In this document: positions 6,135-9,181 of the stretch, one piece after another
Layout: each line of letters opens with the position of its first letter
Numbering within the stretch: the first letter of the stretch is position 1
Position numbers and translations under genes: made by a program
From: Microcaldota archaeon
GTDB lineage: Archaea > Micrarchaeota > Micrarchaeia > Burarchaeales > JAKAKT01
Length of the DNA: 9,181 nt
NCBI GenBank assembly: GCA_026396425.1
Contig: JAPLWU010000023.1
Span: 1 to 9,181 of the forward strand
Direction: 5' to 3'
The notes under the pieces: model-generated
Told to the model about the DNA's origin: nothing
The model's database searches: none
The model's input: only the letters and a program-made list of their open reading frames with translations

Positions 6135-6540
6135 CCTTCATCATTCAATTCCCGACTTTCTCGAATCAACCCGGCTTTCAGGTCGAATTTCAATTTCGAA
6201 TTCATTCGGCTTTTTTTCGAATCGCGTTCCATTTTTCGAATCCGGGCAACTTCGCCGGTTCGTTCGCTTTCATTTCTGTTTTTCGAATCGAATTTCGTTT
6301 TGTTTTTTCATTCTGTTTTTTTCGAGTTTCGTTCAATTTCTCGTTCATTTCTCTTTTTCGAGGTTCATTCCATTTCTCATTCATTTTTTCTATTTTCGAG
6401 TTTCCTCGCTTTTCGAATCGAATTTCATTTTGTTTTTTCATTCTATTTTTTCGAGTCTCATTCAATTTCTCGTTCATTTCTCTTTTTCCATTTTCATTCG
6501 GTTTTTCGCTTTCAAACCGGGTTTCGTTTTTTGGATTACC
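6135..6540. repeat. T-rich TTC/TTCGAA repeat block between DUF167 gene and dnaG
   Basis: This stretch of about 400 bp is built of TTC, TTT and TTCGAA-type words on the plus strand, so it is A/G-rich on the minus strand. An 80-bp segment (6281-6360) recurs at 6411-6489, 130 bp away, with only a few substitutions and one T deletion. Inside it a unit of about 37 bp, TCGAG-TTC-TTCAATTTCTC, occurs at 6322, 6358 and 6451. TTCGAA occurs at 6195, 6216, 6235, 6282 and 6412. Long open frames cross it on both strands, but the single-base deletion between copies shifts the frame and the encoded peptides are low-complexity, so I treat it as non-coding. If read through from the DUF167 gene it would form a purine-rich leader of dnaG. 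Confidence 0.75.
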
Positions 6541-6550
6541 CGGGGGTTTT

Positions 6551-6802
6551 CTACTGCCCGGGGGACTGCGCCAGCCTGCGGAACTCGTCCTCGTGCATGT
6601 CGACCTCGAGGAGCTTTCTCCTTCCTGACGCGCCCCGCAGCAGGCGCACGCGGCAGCCAAGGAGCTTCTCCAGGCCCAGCACGAGCTCGGTATTGGCCCT
6701 GCCCTTCTCCGGGCGGGAGCGCACCTCGACCTCGTACCTGCTGCCGTGCATCCCTAGGCGGAATCCGCTGGAATTCGGCACTACCGAAACCTCGATTATC
6801 AT
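6551..6802 (-). CDS. DUF167 / YggU-family protein (UPF0235)
   Basis: A small protein of 83 aa from the ATG at 6802. It matches the YggU/DUF167 fold pattern: an N-terminal strand IIEVSVVPNSS, then YEVEVRSRPEKGRANTELV, with the family hallmark P-x-x-G-x-A-N, followed by LEKLLGCRVRLLRGASGRRKLLEV. The family's biochemical role is not established. A GTG seven codons upstream (6823) is in frame, but the ATG is preferred because it directly precedes the conserved first strand and AGGG lies 6 bases before it. No TATA box is seen at the leaderless distance. The nearest good one (6921-6931) would start the transcript near 6902, giving a structured leader of about 100 nt. dnaG lies 425 bp downstream on the same strand across the T-rich repeat block. 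Confidence 0.85.
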   Translation of the reverse strand: MIIEVSVVPNSSGFRLGMHGSRYEVEVRSRPEKGRANTELVLGLEKLLGCRVRLLRGASGRRKLLEVDMHEDEFRRLAQSPGQ

Positions 6803-6837
6803 CGATATCCCTATATGGAACACAGAACGAGCAGGAA

Positions 6838-6902
6838 TGTGCTGTGCATTGTTGACTGCAGTTCACGGCTCGCTGAAGCTCGAACAGCCATCCATGCACA
6901 GC
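6838..6902 (-). ncRNA. Candidate structured RNA or leader, H/ACA-like (putative)
   Basis: On the minus strand GCTGTGCAT (6902-6894) pairs perfectly with ATGCACAGC (6849-6841), making a 9-bp basal stem around 44 nt. The stem is followed at once by ACA (6840-6838). The inside can form further helices, for example GGCTG with CAGTC, or GGCT with AGCC. The predicted start from the TATA box at 6921-6931 coincides with the first base of the stem. A 9-bp stem plus ACA resembles an archaeal H/ACA pseudouridylation guide, but I could not assign a convincing kink-turn. Being 36 bases before the DUF167 start, it could instead be that gene's 5' leader. Confidence 0.4.
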
Positions 6903-6920
6903 GCGTATATCATGAATTTC

Positions 6921-6931
6921 CTTATTTATAA
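6921..6931 (-). promoter_or_regulatory. TATA box for the structured RNA / DUF167 transcript
   Basis: On the minus strand TTATAAATAAG is a strong archaeal TATA match. A start is expected near 6902, exactly at the base of the 9-bp stem. An A-rich tract lies just upstream (6942-6957 on the minus strand). Confidence 0.6.
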
Positions 6932-6962
6932 GCGTTAGAGGCTTTTTTTTCTTTTTTCCCCT

Positions 6963-7118
6963 TTAACCGCCAATTCCGACAGAGGAGAGGCGCGAATCCT
7001 TCAATATTCCGGCCGCCCCTTCATTCGCAGCGTAAATCGAAATTGGAAAGCCAATAACTTCGTTTAGACTAATATCCGACTTGTTTCGAATTTCCCCTAC
7101 TCGCATGTCTGTTTCCAT
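6963..7118 (-). CDS. Possible leaderless 51-aa protein, unrecognised
   Basis: From the ATG at 7118 the product starts METDMRVGEIRNKSDIS and ends SSVGIGG. A very good TATA box (TTTATAAAAT on the minus strand, 7141-7151) is centred about 28 bases before this ATG, as expected for a leaderless gene; that is the main support. A second ATG at 7106 is in frame. The frame stays open 66 codons further upstream but there crosses the hairpin cluster. Codon use is more AT-rich at third positions than in dnaG or the HerA-like gene, which may mean transferred or non-coding DNA. The product has no cysteines, no signal peptide and no evident membrane segment. I recognise no family. Confidence 0.35.
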   Translation of the reverse strand: METDMRVGEIRNKSDISLNEVIGFPISIYAANEGAAGILKDSRLSSVGIGG

Positions 7119-7140
7119 ACAGGGGTATTGGGTGCTGGAA

Positions 7141-7151
7141 ATTTTATAAAC
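7141..7151 (-). promoter_or_regulatory. TATA box of the 51-aa ORF
   Basis: On the minus strand GTTTATAAAAT gives a predicted start near 7120, next to the ATG at 7118. The core TTTATAAA is itself palindromic, so rightward use is also possible. Confidence 0.5.
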
Positions 7152-7209
7152 CCATAGGGAAAGAAACGCAACCCGGGCAGTAGGGATAAAAACAAAAACC
7201 TGCGAATCT

Positions 7210-7311
7210 GCGCAATTTGCGCCCCGATTTTCGCCCGGCGAAAATGGGCATCTTCGGGCTTCGCCCGAAGCTTGTCGGCGCAAATGCGCATTTTTGCCCG
7301 CTGGCAAAAAT
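7210..7311. repeat. Cluster of five short perfect or near-perfect hairpins
   Basis: Consecutive inverted repeats are GCGCAA-T-TTGCGC (7210-7222); ATTTTCGC-CCG-GCGAAAAT (7227-7245); CTTCGGGC-TTC-GCCCGAAG (7252-7270); GCAAAT-GCGC-ATTTTTGC, imperfect (7280-7297); and ATTTTTGCC-CGCT-GGCAAAAAT (7290-7311). The last two share bases 7290-7297 and cannot form together. A TATA-like GGATAAAAAC (7184-7193) would allow a rightward transcript from about 7215. No T-run follows the last hairpin, so it is not an ordinary terminator. Confidence 0.7.
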
Positions 7312-7319
7312 TGCACCCT

Positions 7320-7637
7320 CGGGGGCGCAGTAACGGGTCGAGGGTTGGGTGGGGGCGCCGCTTTAGCGAGGGCGAGGGACGGGGTGGGAACGCGTTTTGG
7401 CCGGTGGCCCGTTCGGGGCGCGTTTTTGGGCTTATTGACGAGTTTGGGCTTGGCGGGGGCGTTGCTTCACCGGGAGGTTGGGTGAGTTGGAAACGCGTTT
7501 TTGGCCCGCGGGATTGTTCGGGGCGCCTTAGGCGAGGCAGGGCGGGTTGGGGCCGGTTTTGCTGGGGTTGGGGCTGACTCGGGACGTGTTTTTTGCGCGA
7601 GAACGGCGGAGCGGGTTGTCCTGTTTTTGGGTGTTGG
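7320..7637. repeat. G/T-skewed repetitive intergenic stretch with G-quadruplex motif
   Basis: The plus strand is strongly G- and T-rich and poor in A. AACGCGTTTTGGCC (7389-7402) recurs as AACGCGTTTTTGGCCC (7492-7507). GTTCGGGGCGC (7411-7421) recurs at 7516-7526. CGCGTTTT occurs three times (7391, 7419, 7494). Four runs of three or more G at 7544-7573 make a G-quadruplex motif with loops of 2, 11 and 2 bases. Open frames crossing this region on both strands encode low-complexity peptides. I see no credible gene here. Confidence 0.6.
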
Positions 7638-7645
7638 TTTAAATA
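7638..7645 (+). promoter_or_regulatory. TATA box of the HerA-like gene
   Basis: TTTAAATA at this position predicts a start near 7668. That gives a short leader of about 17-26 nt containing GGTGGAG at the start-codon region. A weaker TTACTTATTAG near 7653-7663 could alternatively give a leaderless start at the GTG. Confidence 0.45.
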
Positions 7646-7684
7646 CCTTGGATTACTTATTAGAAGCCTGTTTATTGGTATGCG

Positions 7685-9121
7685 GTGGAGAAAATGAAGG
7701 TCAGGGAGATATCGCTCTACTCGGAAAAAGTCAGCGAGGAGGACGTCAGGCACTTCTTCAACCTGCTCATCAAGTCGAGGATACCCAGGTTCGGATTCCT
7801 GGATTTTTCGGGCGTTTTCTCCATAAACAAGGTCAAGATGGTGATCAGGAGGCAGCTCAACACGGTCAAGTTCTTCGTAAAGGAGGGCAGGTCGCTTCAC
7901 GAGCTCGGCATGCTCATTTTCCCATACAAGCTCTCCGACCCCATGGAGATAACGACCAAGCGGGGCTCGTTTTTGCCTTTCCCCAAATTCTACCTTCTCA
8001 TGGGCCACAATGACTTCCTCAGTTTCATGCTCAAGGAGAGGATTGAAGAGGTGAACCTGAGCGTCAGCAAAATACTGTGGAAATTCGTCAGCGTGGGCAC
8101 CGGAGTGACGGAGTCAGGCAGGAAATGCATAATGATAAGCCTGAACCCGGCGAGCTTCATGCGGGTTGATTTGGAAAAGAACCCCTCGGTTTACATAGAG
8201 CTGCTCGAGCCCATACCCAAGCAGATGTCGATAAGCTCGCAATTCCCCGTGTTCGAGGAAACGGGCACGAATGTCGGAGTGGACAACTTCGACGTTTTCC
8301 AGCACACGCTCCTGCTGGGCGCGTCAGGAACCGGGAAGACCATGGGGCTTTTCGCTCTTGTGAGGGCAATCAAGGCCAAATACAAGAATGACGTCCGCAT
8401 TGTGGTGCTCGACCCGCATGGCGAGTTCAACCGCATATTCCGCAACGAGAAAATAGTCGACTTGATACACAACTACATCGAGCCCCTCGATGTCGGCGGG
8501 CTTAAGACGCCGTTGATGACGCAGCTGATCGCACAGCTCCTCGCCTCTGCCATAGGGAAGGAGAACAAATACTCGGAAAGGGTGCTCTTCTACGCCGTGC
8601 ATCTCCTTTCTGCCGTGGACAAGATGAGCCTCAAGAACGTCAGTTTGCTTCTCACAGACTCCGCGAAAAGGGCCGAGTTCGTCTCGCAAACGGAGAATGA
8701 TGAGGTCAAGAGGTTCTTCGATGAGGAGTTCAACGACATCTACATACACCACTTCAACGACGCGGTTCTGCCGGTGCTCAACTTCATAGGCGAATACGAG
8801 CTTTACCTTGGGGGCGACAAGAAGAGGGAGAACCTCCTCGACCTCATAAAGGGCGATAAAATCACCGTTGTTTCCTTCAACCCCAACTTCTTCGGAAAGA
8901 GGATGATAAACTTCCTCGCCGGCGCCATCATAAACCAGATGTACATCCTGGCCATAACGGGCAAATTGGATAAGCCGACTATACTTGTAACGGACGAATT
9001 TCACCGGGTGGAAACTCTCGTAGTGCGCGATTTGCTGGCCGAAACGAGGAAGTTCGTGAACCCTGGAACTTTGAACCTTAATATCTATGACTTAACCAAT
9101 ATACCGTCTGATTCGGCATAA
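7685..9121 (+). CDS. HerA/VirB4-like P-loop ATPase, probably truncated or frameshifted at 3' end
   Basis: A HerA/FtsK-superfamily (DUF87-type) ATPase, predicted to move DNA or protein using ATP. Of 478 residues, about 1-200 form an N-terminal region I do not recognise by name. The motor follows: Walker A GASGTGKT (212-219), DPHGE (243-247), GDKITVVSFNP (390-400), Walker B ILVTDE (433-438), and LAETRKF (451-457). The usual strand and C-terminal part after ETRKF are missing. The frame continues VNPGTLNLNIYDLTNIPSDSA and stops at 9119-9121. HerA usually works with the NurA nuclease, not seen here, so a membrane or secretion-type role is also possible. The start is GTG 7685 or ATG 7694; GGAG lies only 3 bases before the ATG, so neither is clearly better. 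No partner gene is visible within the window. Confidence 0.8.
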   Translation: MEKMKVREISLYSEKVSEEDVRHFFNLLIKSRIPRFGFLDFSGVFSINKVKMVIRRQLNTVKFFVKEGRSLHELGMLIFPYKLSDPMEITTKRGSFLPFPKFYLLMGHNDFLSFMLKERIEEVNLSVSKILWKFVSVGTGVTESGRKCIMISLNPASFMRVDLEKNPSVYIELLEPIPKQMSISSQFPVFEETGTNVGVDNFDVFQHTLLLGASGTGKTMGLFALVRAIKAKYKNDVRIVVLDPHGEFNRIFRNEKIVDLIHNYIEPLDVGGLKTPLMTQLIAQLLASAIGKENKYSERVLFYAVHLLSAVDKMSLKNVSLLLTDSAKRAEFVSQTENDEVKRFFDEEFNDIYIHHFNDAVLPVLNFIGEYELYLGGDKKRENLLDLIKGDKITVVSFNPNFFGKRMINFLAGAIINQMYILAITGKLDKPTILVTDEFHRVETLVVRDLLAETRKFVNPGTLNLNIYDLTNIPSDSA

Positions 9122-9181
9122 ATCCAGACAGAAGTTCGCCCAGATAGCGGAAAAACAACCAAGATCCCAAGAGCCATGTTA
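9122..9181. other. Window end after the HerA-like stop; no gene assigned
   Basis: Sixty bases to the edge. The frame starting just after a TAA at 9093-9095 stays open to the end (PIYRLIRHKSRQKFAQIAEK...), but it is too short to judge. It could be continuation of the HerA-like gene after a frameshift, or low-quality sequence at a contig end. Confidence 0.3.

Noticed and set aside
6135..6540. CRISPR-like array
   Set aside because: Spacing between units is irregular and the units are diverged and low-complexity, with no unique spacers and no cas genes.
6202..6660. A 152-codon minus-strand frame with repeated EMNEKLNETRK-type peptides
   Set aside because: The second repeat copy is shifted by a one-base deletion, so the peptide repeat is not kept, and the frame overlaps the DUF167 gene out of frame.
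5656..6855. A 399-codon open frame on the plus strand, antisense to dnaG and through the T-rich block
   Set aside because: It runs opposite the clearly conserved dnaG, and its later part is Phe/Ser low-complexity from the T-rich repeats.
6474..6899. A 141-codon minus-strand frame whose ATG lies 3 bases after the predicted start at 6902
   Set aside because: It overlaps the DUF167 gene in another frame. The perfect stem at its beginning better explains the sequence as RNA structure.
6942..6957. Plus-strand T-run resembling a strong terminator
   Set aside because: No plus-strand gene precedes it. It is more simply an A-rich tract upstream of the leftward promoter at 6921-6931.
7097..8008. A 303-codon minus-strand frame rich in Pro, Arg and Gln
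   Set aside because: It is antisense to the start of the HerA-like gene and crosses the G/T-skewed repeats; composition alone explains its openness.

Overview
The window is archaeal DNA, probably from a DPANN-type or related small-genome lineage; that placement is inference. The archaeal signs are direct: a DnaG of the archaeal exosome-linked type, a LonB-type AAA+ ATPase, an archaeal topoisomerase I tail, a HerA-like ATPase, and a tRNA interrupted by a bulge-helix-bulge intron. TATA-like boxes also sit about 24-28 bases before several start codons, the spacing expected for leaderless archaeal transcripts.

Layout from left to right. Positions 2-505 (+) are the zinc-finger tail of a type IA topoisomerase cut by the window edge. 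Convergent to it is a winged-helix DNA-binding protein (543-1247, -). It is divergent from CTP synthase pyrG (1281-2873, +) across a 33-bp gap holding two overlapping promoters and a 15-bp palindrome. Next come tRNA-Val(UAC) (2888-2989, -), whose T-loop is split by a 30-nt intron; a LonB-like AAA+ protein with a zinc ribbon but no protease domain (3024-4436, -); a short uncertain stretch (4437-4712); and dnaG (4713-6125, -).

From 6126 to 7684 coding is sparse. It contains a T-rich TTC/TTCGAA repeat block (6135-6540), a DUF167/YggU-family gene (6551-6802, -) preceded by a structured RNA element that begins at its predicted transcription start, a possible 51-aa leaderless gene (6963-7118, -), a chain of short perfect hairpins (7210-7311), and a G/T-skewed repetitive stretch with a G-quadruplex motif (about 7320-7637). 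A HerA/VirB4-like P-loop ATPase (7685-9121, +) closes the window; its reading frame seems to break just after the conserved ETRKF motif, 60 bases before the edge.

Most genes are chromosomal housekeeping: nucleotide synthesis, DNA topology, RNA processing, DNA translocation and AAA+ remodelling. They are mainly single transcription units rather than one operon. I do not see a mobile element, CRISPR array or obvious defence island. The most unusual items are the T-loop tRNA intron, the protease-less zinc-ribbon LonB, the structured leader before the DUF167 gene, and the repeat-rich gap between dnaG and the HerA-like gene.
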